The notes under the pieces: generated by a model | What the model was told of the DNA's origin: nothing | Database searches by the model: none | The model's input: the letters and a program-made list of their open reading frames with translations, nothing else | Shown here: piece by piece, positions 12,301 to 22,560 of the stretch | Position numbering within the stretch: position 1 is the stretch's first letter | Layout: every line of letters starts with the position of its first letter | Position numbers and translations under genes: made by a program | Assembly (NCBI RefSeq): GCF_052857255.1 | Contig: NC_135497.1 | Span: 196,927,574-196,991,573 of the forward strand | Origin: Amblyomma americanum | Lineage: Eukaryota > Arthropoda > Arachnida > Ixodida > Ixodidae | Length of the DNA: 64,000 bases | Reading direction: 5' to 3'

Positions 12301-15300
12301 AACTGAAGCGAGCCATGCAGCAGCTGGAAGATCGCTTCAAGGCCACCATGGAACAAATAGCTAACCTCTCAGACCAAAAGCAGCGACTGGAGCACTTGGT
12401 CACCCAGTTGCAAGGAGAAACAGACACCATTGGTGAGAAAGTACTTTCTTTTAATGCAGTAGCATTAGGAGGGCCATGAAGGCAAAAACTGTCTGACGGC
12501 ATTGACGTGAGTCTCCACCTGCCAACTGTAGCAAACGCTGTTGAGGGGGTTTCTCTCTCTCCACCTGTCAACCGTCCCCCTTGTCCCCTTCCTCCCCTCC
12601 CCTTGTAGGGGAGAGGAGGGAGACGCTGGATGACAAATTGCTGCAAAAATGAAAATGACTAAGAAGAAAATTACTCTGACAACAGCAGGCCTACGTGCAA
12701 AATAGGTAGCTTCCTGAAGAACTGTCTGTACAGAAATGAGGTCGCGGGAGCTATTCCTTCTCACATTGCTCGAGGAGAGTAGCCCGGTCTCAGTGAACAG
12801 CCACCTGTCGGTGCAGTGGCACATCGCTTAGCTACTGTGTCAGTGCGCTGGTGGTGTTATCAGGGCTTGCCGTGATCTATCAATGTGACACATTTTGCAT
12901 AGTTGCATGGTTGGAATTGTAATGTAGATTATGGAGTGAAAGACAGTGCACTCAGAAATGGAATAGCATCAGCAGTAGAATAGGATTAGAATTGGAATTG
13001 ATTGGCAAGTGAAAGAAGAATGCCATTGCATTTCCCCCGTGTCAGTCCAATTGATCACCCCAAAAATTTTTTACCTCTAGGGTTGCAATGATGCTGCTTT
13101 TTAACATTGTCAGTATAAATGTTTACTCTGTTATTGAAAACAGTAATAAAGTTGACTTTGCTTTCATGTGCCTGCATAGAAGCACCTATGTTTATGCATT
13201 GAAAGGATCACAAAGTACTTGGCAGCATGCATAAAGTATTTTGTTGAGGCCTCTATGAAGGCTGCCACAACCTTCGCCGCAGCGAAGGTTGTGGTGGCTG
13301 CTGCCACAGTCGCGCTATCAACGTGATTGCAAAATGTTTCTCTGCATTTATGACTTTGAGTAACGATGTTTTCTGTAAACATTTTCTGCATCATTTCATC
13401 TACATTTATTTCTTAATTTGGTTTTTGTTCTGCATTGTCCTTTTGCGTCTTCTTGTGAAAACTGCATGTAACGAAAACCTGGATGTAAGGAAAATCCCAG
13501 ACTTTTTCAGTTTCGTTATATCCAGGCTTAACTATACCAACGTCTTGGGACCCTGGTTTCATTATATCCAGGTTTAACTGTACCAACGTCCTGGGACCCT
13601 GGTTTCACAAGGTCAAAGCGGAGGATGGCCATGCTATACCAAAGGCTACCACTGCTTTGATCGCAGCCACCTTTTGGTCAGCAAACGTCATCTGTCCATC
13701 TCTGTTGACTATAAGGCAGCCATGATCAAAGTAGTGCTAGCCTTTGACGTCGCATGTCCATCATCTACCACAAGGCACTCCTTCCATGCAGTAAAGCCGT
13801 GTAGTGGCGCTGTTGTGACCAGCGTGCTCTTGCGTCTCACGGGGAAGCAAACCAAATGGGTACTCACAACGGAATGGTCAGAGTTGAGCCTCCTTTTACC
13901 GCGGCCGTATCGGCTTCAGCATCAAGAAAACGGGGCTATTTGGAATAGTTCTCTGGCAGTCCTCAACATTGGTATTCGTCAAAGACCCGTTTTGTAGGCA
14001 CTGAAGCTTATGCGGATTGCTGAAAGAATGGGTGCACGTTGATGAAGCTGACTTACCCGATTAGTGTGCCCATATATGGCTGCATTGGGGAGCCCGGAGC
14101 ACGTGTCTAAGGTTCGCTTTGAGGAATTATGTTGTAGAGGACAGGGAAAGATAACTCCATCTTCTTTTTGCACTGTAGCAGATCATCAATTTCACCTCTT
14201 GGAATTTGGAAATTCAGGTTGTGTGCATAACCATGGTGAACATGTGTGTTCATTCATGGCAGGAAATTCTTGTTTATTCTTGTTGTAAGGCATGCACTGA
14301 ATGATTCGGCTAGTGCCAAGTATTTCACAGTGCTAAAATCAAGTTAATGTTGACATCGAAGCAAAACTGGGCAGCAGAGTGATCAGTGCCTCCCAGTAAG
14401 AAAATATACGTGTGTGTGGTGTATTTTTTAACGTTTATATACGAATTTTTTCTAACATTGATATAATGTTAAGTCTTAACGTTGAATAGAGATTTAACAT
14501 TTCTTTTATTATTACTGCATGTGGACTCAAATTACGTGTAAATTAGCTCTAACCTCTATTCTTCAGAAAAAAACTAAACAATTTGTGGTTGTGATTTTGT
14601 TAGTGAGTGGAGATAATTTTGTAATGCTCACAGTTATTTTGTGCTTTTATTTCTTCCTGGCTTTATTGTAGCGGACTACATTGCTTTGTACCAGGTACAG
14701 CGAGGTATCATGAGAAAACGGGCTGCTGAGAAGGACGACTACATTTCACAGCTGGCTAAGGACCGAGAAGATCTCAAGGTTTTTGTGCATTGTTCTTGAT
14801 CAAGTTTTTTCTCGTGGTCTTTGGTGCACTTCATGCCATGCATTTTATCTTACAAGCGCCTTCTCCAGTATCTTCAGCACCTGTCATTATATAGAGTAGT
14901 GGTTTAGCTAAAAAGGCTGTTTGGCACTATTCCTTATGTACCGCTGTCAGCACGCTTGACACAAACGCTCAAAAGCGTGGCTTGGACTGACGCCATCACC
15001 GCTAAGCTCTGGCAGCTGGAGCCAAGGCAATGCTCTCGATATGCTTGCGGCGGCTGACGATAGCTGGAGCGCAGTTCGTTTAACTTGTTTTCGCCTGTGT
15101 GGCCGATGGGGAGAGTGCGCACTCTTGACGGGCCCATTTTGCTTTATTTCACTTGCATCTGCGGTTGCAGTTTGCTTACCTCGGCAACCCGACATGGTAT
15201 GCGACAGCTCGCATGCCTTTCGAGTTTGGCCTCAAAGATTTCTTTTGAAAGAAATAAAGATTAGGAAATGCAGAGAAAATACGGGTTCATGGTGTTTGTA

Positions 15301-18300
15301 AGGTTGGATAACAAATAAATCTGCCAGTTAGAGTTGTTCAGGGTCTTGTTGATTTCTTCATTCTCTGAAAGCGTGCATCAGAGTGTTCTAGCAGGTTGGT
15401 GTGTGGCTTCCTGCTTTTGCTAAGCAGCTCGAGAGAGCATGCATTCTGGTGTGTCGGGACAAAAGAGCTGCGCGTCACCTTAGCAAGCAAAACCACAAAC
15501 ATGCGTATTCTCTGCTTTTCCCAATCTGTATTTGTTTCAAGCGTCAGCTTTGAGACCAAACTCGAAAGACGCACGAGCGTTTGCACGCTATGTCGGGTTG
15601 TCGAGATAAGCTAATTGCAGCATGTTTTCTGACCACACATGAGACCACAGCTAGTGAGCAAAATGGACCCGTCGAGAGTGAGCACTTTTACCGTCGGTCA
15701 GAAACAGGTGAAAACAAGTCAAACGAACCGCTCCAGCTATCGTTAACTGCTGCAAACATATGAAAGAATTGTCTCGGCTCCAGCTGCCAGCGCTTAGCTG
15801 TGATGGCGTCAGTCCAAGCCACGGTTTCGAGCGTTTGTGTCAAGCATGCTGATGGCAGTACAGCTATCCTCTTGCTGCTTTGAGGTCTTTACTCACCTTG
15901 CCCAAATTTCACAGTGTCATATAAGCAAAGTGTAGAGCGGCATTTAGAGTTGCAGTCAGTTGTCGATCATAGTTGAGCATGCTTAACCGTGTGCTGTCTG
16001 CCTGACAGCAGGTGTCAAGGATTGAATATTGGAGATACACAAAGTCATAAGCACCGTCATCAGTCTCAACTACGTCCAGAGCAGAACAAAGGTTTCTCGC
16101 ACTGGTTTCCATTTAACTCTGTCCTGTGCCAGCTGCAACTACCTTAGCCCTGCAAACTTCCTAACCTCATCCGCCCACCTGGCTCTCTCTCACTTTTTGT
16201 TACGTTTGCCTTCTCTTGGAATGCACTGTTACCCTAAGGGACCATCAGTTGTCTTCAATTTTCAATGAATATCTTCCCATGGGCATGGGCGAGGCAGTAT
16301 AAAGTGCTATATGTATTTTTGAAAAAAAAAAAAAAGGATGTACTTTCTCTTACTGAAACTGTTCAGCACTGTAGCAACTAGAGCTCCCATGAGCAAATCA
16401 CATATCAAAACGCATGCCAAATCACAGCCAGTGCCTCGGCTGTCTTAGCATTGAATACGGTTGAGTGCGCGGCCTCCGGCCAGACAAGAATCAGTTTTAC
16501 ACACAACCAACTTTGTGAATTCATACCTGCGTTCAGGTATTATAATAATTCCTTTCCAACTTTTTTCATACTTCTTTCATTGGCTCAAGTCATGCCACTC
16601 TTCTGCTATTGCCAGGATCAATCTTTAAGGTGGATGATGTGAAGTAGGAATTACTGCATTATGTTGGCCCTTATTTGCTGATACCAACTGTATGTTCCAC
16701 AAAGCTTCGCAGTTTCAATGAGGTAAATACCACTTATTTGTGTACTGATCATCTGAAAGAAAAATTTGCCGGCATGTCCACGAAAGCTGAATGAGATCCC
16801 CACAGGAATGCATGCGCCTTTCATCTCCTCATTACCTCCTTTCAGTGCTAAATGTGACTGAGTGAAAAAGGGCACAGGGCTTTGCGCTGCAGTTACTGTG
16901 TCTTTGCACTGCTGATGACCTCCTTTTCTTTGCAACGGTGAGCTCCTCCGGACTCAACTGGCTGAGTGCTACCAGGATGTTCCTTACTTCCTAACTTTCA
17001 CAAATGTAGATGTCGGCAGCTCCAATATGCTACCAGAGATGCTCTTTCTGTGACATGCTCCTCTGGTCACTTGGGAGCCATTCTTAATGGTCACAATAAG
17101 GAAAGACTTTAAGGTATACTAAAGAGAATTCTGAGCTCACCTTTATACTGCGGGAACTCGATCTGCATGCACCGAGAATTCTTAGAAACTTCGAATTATT
17201 GTCCTTTGCGGCTGATTTTCCTATTAAATTGGATTAAACGTCCCAGCTCCCACCTTTTTTTTTTTTTTTACTGACCTCCGAGAGTAGGAAGAGTCAACCA
17301 ACGCGTGGAATGCCTTTCAGGCAATTGCGTGGTGGCTTCGCTTTCGCTTTTATTTTGTATTTTAGTTTTCGTGATTAAGTAGTTTCAGTTGCAAACAACT
17401 AGCCGCAAATTAATCCCACGGAAATAAAAATACTGTGAATGCTTTGCTTTCATAGACCACTCTACGTATTACCACGTATCACTGCACCGATGGCAGAGCG
17501 GCAAGCCACCATGCGACTGGCTGAAAGGCACTCCATGCATTGATTGACTCCTCTTACTCTTGGAGGTCAGTTAAAGAAAAAAAGGCAGGAGCCGGGTCGT
17601 TTAATCCTGTTGAATAGGGAAATCAGCCACACAGGACAATAATTCGAAGTTTCTAAGAATGCTCGGAGCATGCAGATCAAGTTTCCGCGGTAAAAAGGCG
17701 AGCTCAGAATCATCTTTAGTGCACCTTTAATACACACAGAGACAAAGGTGAGTTTTATAACTGTAAAAAAAAAACAAAAAAACTTTCGAGCAAATAGAAA
17801 TGCAAAGTGAATGAAAATTTACTGTAAAGTGTGTACAAAACTGAAGTGATTGCTGAGAAAAGTGACAGACCTGTGTAATATTCTGGAGTTTGGAACATTG
17901 TTATCTAGTAGGTATTGGGCAATTTTCAAAATATCTTTTGTTTTGCTAAAAGTAAATTTTGAAAATGAAAAGCAAATGTCGGGAACAGTAAAACTTGTGG
18001 TATCAAATTAAAATTCACTGTCGATAGCAGTGCGGTGTTGGCTACTTTTCCAGCACAGTAGTGCGGCCAGGGGAACACTATGTCAGAAACAATGAAACTG
18101 TGATATGTGTGGGTGAATAGTGAGATCTGATCATAAATACTGAAAGCACGGGCTGGTCATGTTGGCCCTCAGCTGTCAATTTCTGCTCTCTTGGCTGTCC
18201 TGTGGTCGCTGACTTGTTTGTAATGAGCATCTTCTCTTCAGTTTACTCTTGTTGAGAAACCTGTAAGGAGTAGAGTAAGGATCTTTTTCTTTCTGTTCAT

Positions 18301-20486
18301 CAAGTGCTTGTATTGGTAATTTGGGAGTCTCCTGTTTGGTTGATGTCGAGCTGAACTTTGGTATCTGACCGTTAATGAAACAAATTTGGGCAGCCCCTCT
18401 TTTCAACGAATTGATAAGAACACAGAGTGTGAATGTGCACTGAGGTGTTTTGCATGTCACCTGTTTCGTGATATTGAAATTGCCAACAACACTGCGTGAT
18501 CTTCCTGCATACATGAAGTGTAGTGTGGGGAACATCAAGCATCCTGTAATGCAGTGGTGCTGGGTAAGGTCTGTTTGTTACTCGGGAGTATTTCAAACTG
18601 CTATAGGCAAGCATAGAAAGCTGTTCACATTCTGTCAATGACTGTCTGTTGGCTGGACAGAGTGCAAAGGTATTGAAAGTCTCTCTTCCTGGATGGAGAT
18701 GTCTGTTCACACAATCATGCATTTCCCACAGATCTCTCTTGAACCAAAGCTGCTTGCACAGATAACATGCTGAGCAAAACGATTCTCCACAAGCCTCTTT
18801 CGACATAAGATGGAGCTGGCTTGGTACCCTCCCACCGCACGGCACGGCAAAGCGGATAAGAATATATAGTGTCCATAGTGACAACGTTTAGACGTAGACT
18901 TCCATTTGAGACAAGCGCACGCCTTGCTGGCTGTGTGATGGCACAGCACACGAAGTGACGAACGAGAAAGAAGCCTGCATGCAGCCGAGGCTAGTAACAG
19001 TACACCAATGGGTCTATCCTTGTTCACAGATTGTTCGCCTGGCACTTGTGGCTTAGTTGGTAGATTGGCCATTTTCTGCTGCAGAGGGCTCCACAGGTGT
19101 GGTTTCTATCGCTACTTTAACGCCATGCTTTTTAATTAGTTTTTATGCATTGGCCCAGGATTCTCATGATATGCAGAAAAATCTTGGCAAACCCGGCATA
19201 CAACACATCCTGTTTTAAAAAAGACTGTACTGACCACGGACACATGCTTAAAGTAGACATGCAATCAGTCATCAGTGCGACATGCTCAGTCGTGCATGGA
19301 GCCATCTATACTGTGTTTTTTCTGTTCATTTTAGGCGAAGCTGGCTGAGCTACAGTGCCTCATAGTGCGCCTACTGGAAGAGCGGCAACAGCAGTCAGGC
19401 CAGTCTGCCCTACCACTGCCAGGAAAGGTCCTCACGGTGTCCTCGTTCACTGGTAAGTGCACACCTCTTGGGCTAGTGGCAAATACAGCCCTGCAGACAT
19501 GAAAAAATGAATGTTTACCTATAAAGAGGCCATCATTTCGGTATCTGTGTCCATGCTGCTGCTTATTGTAGTGTTTAATAGTGCTTCGTGGTGAACAAGG
19601 GATTAATGGCATCCACATAAATGCAGCTATTTGTAAACTGTAAAACTTCCAGAACTTTTTGCCATTGTGAAAACCAAATTTTGCTGAAATTAGCTCCATC
19701 ATTGCAAGACTTCGTAATCCAACTTGGTAGATAGTAGCCTGAGCTAGTTGGTTCATACAGAGTGAAAGGCAGTGCAAAAATAGGATGAAGAGAAGTACAG
19801 CACGCAGTTCCAGCTTTTGCTACAGAAATGGGAAGGAAGCTAAAATCATTTGAGAAAAATTCTAAAGCATTAACAAAGTAAAGACGTGTACAAATGTTTG
19901 TCTCATATTGAGGTAGTCTCGCACTAGGCCCAGGCAAGTTGTTGATTTCAAGGGATAGGACAAGAAGCCACGTGTGCTGTATGGGTAGCATGACAATGAA
20001 GGTGGGGTGGCAGCTGTTCTAGCTTCTGAGAGCTCTTTTAAGTATAGTTTCACTAAAGGCACGGTGGAACAAATTTCTTTCGATTTGGAAAAGGCTTAAG
20101 CCTCAAAGATTTTGTGATGAATGTTTGATCTGTGTGTTGGTAAATTCAACGTAACATCACAGGCAGTTTTAAACAGTGCCCAGCCTAGGCAGTATTGCTG
20201 CATAAACAGAGTAGCAACCGGGACAACAATGCCATTTTTATTTAAGCGTTTGTAGTAACACCTACCCTTACTGATATCTGCAGATGCTCTTCAAAATGGA
20301 CCTAGTGCAGGAGACACTGGGAGTGCACCTTGTACTGATTCTGCAGATGAGGTGCAGGACGCCACTGCACAGAAGATTATGCACCTCTTGACTGAGATTG
20401 AAAGTTCAAGTGCTGTTGACGGTTCACCTGTCCCAGACACTTTCCACCCATGCCCTGTCTGCTCAGGACGTTTGTTGACCATCTAA
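9213..20486 (+). CDS. GOLGA2: GM130 / golgin subfamily A member 2, C-terminal exons (partial, 5 exons joined)
   Basis: Coding segments are 9213-9342, 12250-12432, 14672-14778, 19335-19452 and 20284-20486, together 741 bp (246 residues plus TAA). Every junction has AG/GT borders and phases agree (1,1,0,1). GM130 is a peripheral cis-Golgi coiled-coil tether that binds p115/Rab1 and is anchored by GRASP65. The identifying stretch spans exons 2-4: ETDTI-ADYIALYQ, then EKDDYISQLAKDREDLK and AELQCLIVRLLEER. These parallel the vertebrate GM130 C-terminal block ETDTIGEYIALYQ...EEYISRLAQDKEE...LQELVLRLVGDRNEW, which I recall from family knowledge. The first ~180 residues are heptad-rich coiled coil. 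The last ~65 are non-coiled and contain a block (TAQKIMHLLTEIE) resembling the vertebrate TAQQIMQLLREMQ segment. The protein ends CPVCSGRLLTI, a hydrophobic terminus suited to a GRASP PDZ groove. The N-terminal portion is not seen. Introns are 2.9, 2.2, 4.6 and 0.8 kb and carry transposons. Confidence 0.9.
9604..11060. mobile_element. hAT-like non-autonomous DNA transposon in GOLGA2 intron a-b
   Basis: The left end CTAGCGATGCGCGAATATTG is mirrored by AATATTCGCAGACCCCTAG at the right. Both ends continue into palindromic GAATACGAAT/ATTCGTATTC-rich sequence. The 'AGGGGTGTGCGAATATTCG' type end is typical of hAT families in arthropods. No hAT transposase is readable inside. A SINE fragment is nested at 9961-10017. 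Confidence 0.6.
9961..10017 (-). mobile_element. tRNA-SINE tail fragment
   Basis: AAGAACCCCACGTGGTCGAA, ATTTCCGGAGCCCTTCACTA and CGGCGTCCC correspond to the body of the SINEs at 41744-41962 and 44989-45211. The tRNA head is missing. Confidence 0.75.
11061..12249. other. GOLGA2 intron a-b, remainder
   Basis: AT-rich intronic sequence with a pyrimidine run at 11668-11683 and the acceptor at 12249. Nothing coding was recognised. Confidence 0.6.
12250..12432 (+). CDS. GOLGA2: GOLGA2 exon b (coiled coil)
   Basis: The acceptor is ACATTACAG and the donor is G|GTGAGA; it enters and leaves in phase 1. It encodes about 60 residues including LKRAMQQLEDRFKATMEQI and the conserved LQGETDTI end. The open frame continues into the intron to 12479, which is read-through, not coding. 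Confidence 0.9.
12433..13262. other. GOLGA2 intron b-c, 5' part
   Basis: A pyrimidine-rich, CCTCCCCTCCCC-containing segment lies at 12550-12610, followed by AT-rich sequence. It has the look of old repeat sequence. No exon was seen. Confidence 0.5.
13263..13297. repeat. Short near-perfect hairpin
   Basis: GCCACAACCTTCGC and GCGAAGGTTGTGG(T)GGC flank a 4-nt CGCA loop. The stem is about 14 bp. Confidence 0.8.
13370..13525 (-). mobile_element. End of a pogo-like repeat, shared with 51102-51255
   Basis: The stretch from TTAATTTGGTTTTTGTTCTG through CTTCTTGTGAAAACTGCATG and AACGAAAACCTGGATGTAAG is an inverted relative of 51104-51200. It ends in a 'TTCGTTATATCCAGGCTTAA' terminal-repeat motif. Confidence 0.6.
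13516..13607. repeat. 46-bp tandem duplication of the repeat end
   Basis: The unit TTATATCCAGG(C/T)TTAACT…CCCTGGTTTCA occurs twice head to tail (13516-13561 and 13562-13607) with three differences. It duplicates the 'TATATCCAGG' transposon end. Confidence 0.85.
13608..14671. other. GOLGA2 intron b-c, 3' part
   Basis: The plus-strand frame at 13674-13997 is open for 107 codons but shows no recognisable family. I treat it as chance or repeat debris. The exon c acceptor follows at 14670-14671. Confidence 0.5.
14672..14778 (+). CDS. GOLGA2: GOLGA2 exon c (most conserved block)
   Basis: The acceptor is TTTATTGTAG. The donor is AAG|GTTTTT, which is weak beyond the GT. Thirty-five codons encode ADYIALYQVQRGIMRKR and EKDDYISQLAKDREDLK, the diagnostic GM130 segment. 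Phase 1 in, phase 0 out. The weak donor leaves room for alternative splicing or read-through. Confidence 0.92.
14939..15862. repeat. Long foldback element, ~0.92 kb with ~370-bp arms (GOLGA2 intron c-d)
   Basis: The left arm starts TACCGCTGTCAGCACGCTTG. The right arm ends …GTCAAGCATGCTGATGGCAGTA. Corresponding blocks run inward: GACTGACGCCATCAC against GTGATGGCGTCAGTC, GGCAACCCGACAT against ATGTCGGGTTGTC, and CGAGTTTGGCCTCAAAG against CTTTGAGACCAAACTCG. The pairing continues past AAATGCAGAGAA. The loop is ~200 bp. No transposase was found. Confidence 0.85.
16020..16290 (-). mobile_element. RTE-like LINE fragment
   Basis: On the plus strand the blocks 'TAACTCTGTCCTGTGCCAGC', 'CCTGCAAACTTCCTAACCTC', 'ATCCGCCCACCTGGCT' and 'CTTCTCTTGGAATGCA' are recognisable as the antisense of the post-RT region of the abundant tick RTE-like LINE, from memory. 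Related LINE pieces occur at 49560-53770. Confidence 0.5.
17109..17730. repeat. Foldback (long-TIR MITE) element, ~620 bp with ~240-bp arms
   Basis: The left arm (TTAAGGTATACTAAAGAGAA, TTCTGAGCTCACCTTTATAC, TTCGAATTATTGTCCT) is inverted in the right arm (AGGACAATAATTCGAA, GGCGAGCTCAGAATCATCTT, TAGTGCACCTTTAA). The pairing extends to CTGACCTCC(G)AGAGTA against TACTCTTGGAGGTCAG and AATGCCTTTCAGGCA against CTGAAAGGCACT. The loop is about 140 bp (17350-17490). It lies in the same intron as the 14939-15862 foldback but has a different sequence. Confidence 0.88.
17731..19334. other. GOLGA2 intron c-d, remainder
   Basis: The open frames on the minus strand (18176-19072) have no recognisable domains, no conserved splice layout and mixed composition. 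I see no gene here. Confidence 0.5.
19335..19452 (+). CDS. GOLGA2: GOLGA2 exon d
   Basis: The acceptor is TTCATTTTAG and the donor is G|GTAAGT, close to consensus. It encodes AKLAELQCLIVRLLEERQQQ and then a switch to a low-helix linker (ALPLPGKVLTVSSFT), marking the end of the coiled coil. It sits 4.6 kb downstream of exon c; the intervening intron contains two long foldback elements and a LINE fragment. Confidence 0.9.
19453..20283. other. GOLGA2 intron d-e (831 bp)
   Basis: The shortest GOLGA2 intron seen, with a consensus donor GTAAGT and a CTGCAG acceptor. The minus-strand frames in it are read-through chance ORFs. Confidence 0.7.
20284..20486 (+). CDS. GOLGA2: GOLGA2 terminal exon with GRASP-binding tail
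   Basis: The acceptor is GATATCTGCAG and the exon ends at TAA 20484-20486. It encodes 66 residues: a polar S/D/T-rich stretch, a short amphipathic helix (QKIMHLLTEIE), and the tail HPCPVCSGRLLTI. Vertebrate GM130 also ends in a hydrophobic PDZ-binding tail (…TVI), so LTI-COOH fits GRASP recognition. The CxxC pair just before it is notable (see findings). The frame and phase match exon d. Confidence 0.85.
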
Positions 20487-21893
20487 GGACAAGCTAAAGC
20501 AGGTTTGTCTGCCAAGGTTACTGCTGAACATTTTGTTAATTGCTAAATATGGATTTTGTAGTACTTGTGCTCCTACGTCAAAACGGAGAGGAGGGAGGTG
20601 TTTACTGTTCGGTATTTTGCTACAGGTATAAGCTGCTGGGAAGAATGCAGTATCTGTATCATAGTAAAAAGCACCCGAGCAAATACAGATGTTTTTTCTT
20701 GTTTCAGGCTAAATTAGAAATGAAAGTAGCATTTTGTTAGACAACATGGGAATGACTGTGTGGAGACTCCCACAAAAAATTGCAGTGTCGGGCCTGTGGT
20801 AGCTTGCCAAGGCCCTGGAGGTTGCCTGGAGGGAAAGCACAGCACAAAAGAAATGTGCCTTACAAACTGTGGTACGGTAGCACAGCAGCATGTGTGCGTT
20901 TGCATCAGGCACTGCGTGTACATTTGCATACTTGCCAGATCTCCCGAATTGTCTGGGAGGCTCAAACATATTGACTGAACCTCCAGATTGTATGGACATG
21001 ATTTTATTTCTTCCGATAATTGTCCCTGGACTTTATTCGGAATCATTTTCTTGCAAAAAAATCCGCTTTATACAATATAGGTGTCTTGTTTGCTATCACA
21101 GACTAATCTGGCCAAACCAGACGTTTTAGCTACTACAGCTGCTTGCAAATTTTTTGAACTTATAAAATTCGTAATAATTCCTGCTTTTATGATGAGCCAC
21201 CTGTTTTCCTATGGAGCTAATGCATGCTTCAGACCAATTTTCAAAAGGAGCCAAGTCCAAAAGTTTAATAGGGCACTTTTCTAGTGCAGATCCTGTGGAG
21301 CAGGAGCCACTGTGTTAAATTTTCTCTTGGCTTACTGAGTTTCTATGAGCTCTTATGGTGTGTTTGCGGGAGTTCACTGTTTTCTCGTGTTGTTACGTGT
21401 TCCAAGAAAGTGAAAGGCAGGCAGAGGAGGTTCGACTATGAGAGCATGGTGGCCACGTAAAGCCATCAGCGTCCTCACATTATTAGAATGAAACCGACGT
21501 GGTTATGCACTCTGTGAACCAGGGACCCGTTTTTGAGCCCTATTCATTTTGGGAATGAGGAAATGTGTGGTTCTGTCACGCAAATTGAACGGCAGCATTA
21601 GCAGGTGGTCTGCGTTGTTGCATGTAAAGTCCATTTTGGTAAGGAAGAACACTAAGAACTAGTCTATCTTTTAAAAATGGTCCAATGTAAGTTGTCGTGG
21701 TGATGTGCAAATATAGCAAACTATACTCTGTTTCATACATCAGGTACAACGCTGTTAAAGGTACGGAAGTAGTCGCATGGGAAAATAAAGGGAGGCATGT
21801 TACTCTGCGCTTGTTCTGTGACTGAGTGGTCTTAGTCACGAGAAAGTGACATATAATAAAATAATAATAATAAAAATAAAATAAATAATAATT
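20487..21893 (+). other. GOLGA2 3' UTR and downstream flank
   Basis: Sequence after the stop codon. The UTR end cannot be fixed. An AATAAA lies near 21783-21790. An (AAT/AAAAT)n microsatellite at ~21855-21893 abuts the Penelope-like pair. Confidence 0.4.
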
Positions 21894-21916
21894 TCCAACC
21901 AAAAATTTTAACTTTA

Positions 21917-21962
21917 ACCCAACGTTTCGAAGCCGACTCGACTCGGCTCCTTCATCAGGGGT
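21917..21962 (-). ncRNA. Hammerhead-ribozyme-like motif, left PLE copy
   Basis: The minus strand reads ACCC-CTGATGA, then a stem GGAGCCGA/TCGGCTTC with loop GTCGAG, then GAAAC-GTT-GGGT. CTGATGA and GAAA are the hammerhead core, ACCC/GGGT can form stem I, and stem III would be the minimal AC/GT. Minimal hammerheads with very short stem III are known in Penelope-like element repeats. One extra A sits next to the core, and activity is untested. Confidence 0.55.
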
Positions 21963-22059
21963 GACTGAGGACAGTAGCTAGCGTCTTTTTAAGTATGAAG
22001 GGGAGGGGGTCAAAGGAACGACAGCTGTGACGCGAAAGGTGGGGGGGGGGGGTTTGGTT

Positions 22060-22560
22060 TGGTTTGGTTTGAAAGAGCGAAGTCCCTGGGCATATACTGG
22101 GGGCAGGTTTCCTTTTATGTGGTTGATGTCGTTCGGGGTGGTTTGGTTTGGGGTGGTTTGGTTTGGATATGCCAGGATTCCAGAAGGAGCCTTTTGTGGT
22201 AATTTATTTCGGTTCGGAGGATGCGGGTTTCTTCGAAGTTGATTCTGTGGTGGAGTCCTCGGAATGTTCGGCTTCTGGATTGCGCTCTCTTGCGAAGTTG
22301 CGGACATCGTTTTTTATGTTGTGGAATTCTTTGTTTGAAATTTTTGGGTTCGCCGATGTAGCTTGCGTCGTCAGCGCAAGGAATTTTTTAGCCAATGCCT
22401 TGGGCTCTTTTTCTCGGCGGCCGGTCTTTGGGAACAGGTAGGCAAAGCGCAACAAATTTTGTGGGCTTGTGCACAACCTGGAGACCCGAGCGAGATCATC
22501 GCCTGAATCCTGAAAAAATCCACCGAGAGAAAGAGCCCAAGGCATTGTCTGCAAAATTCC
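22060..22560 (-). pseudogene. GIY-YIG endonuclease remnant of PLE, left copy
   Basis: On the minus strand the same segments occur in different frames: a decayed SYIGE(P/T)KNFK region, RKRAQSR-like sequence, and [15 protein letters not shown] near 22075-22120. It is more damaged than the right copy and contains repeated proline/threonine codons created by GGTTT/AAACC slippage. Confidence 0.7.

Noticed and set aside
12234..12479. 81-codon open frame taken as a complete small gene
   Set aside because: It is GM130 exon b read through both splice borders; only 12250-12432 is coding.
18372..19072. Cysteine-containing minus-strand frames (170 and 121 codons) inside the GM130 intron
   Set aside because: I looked for zinc-finger spacing and found none; frames overlap each other and lack conserved motifs.
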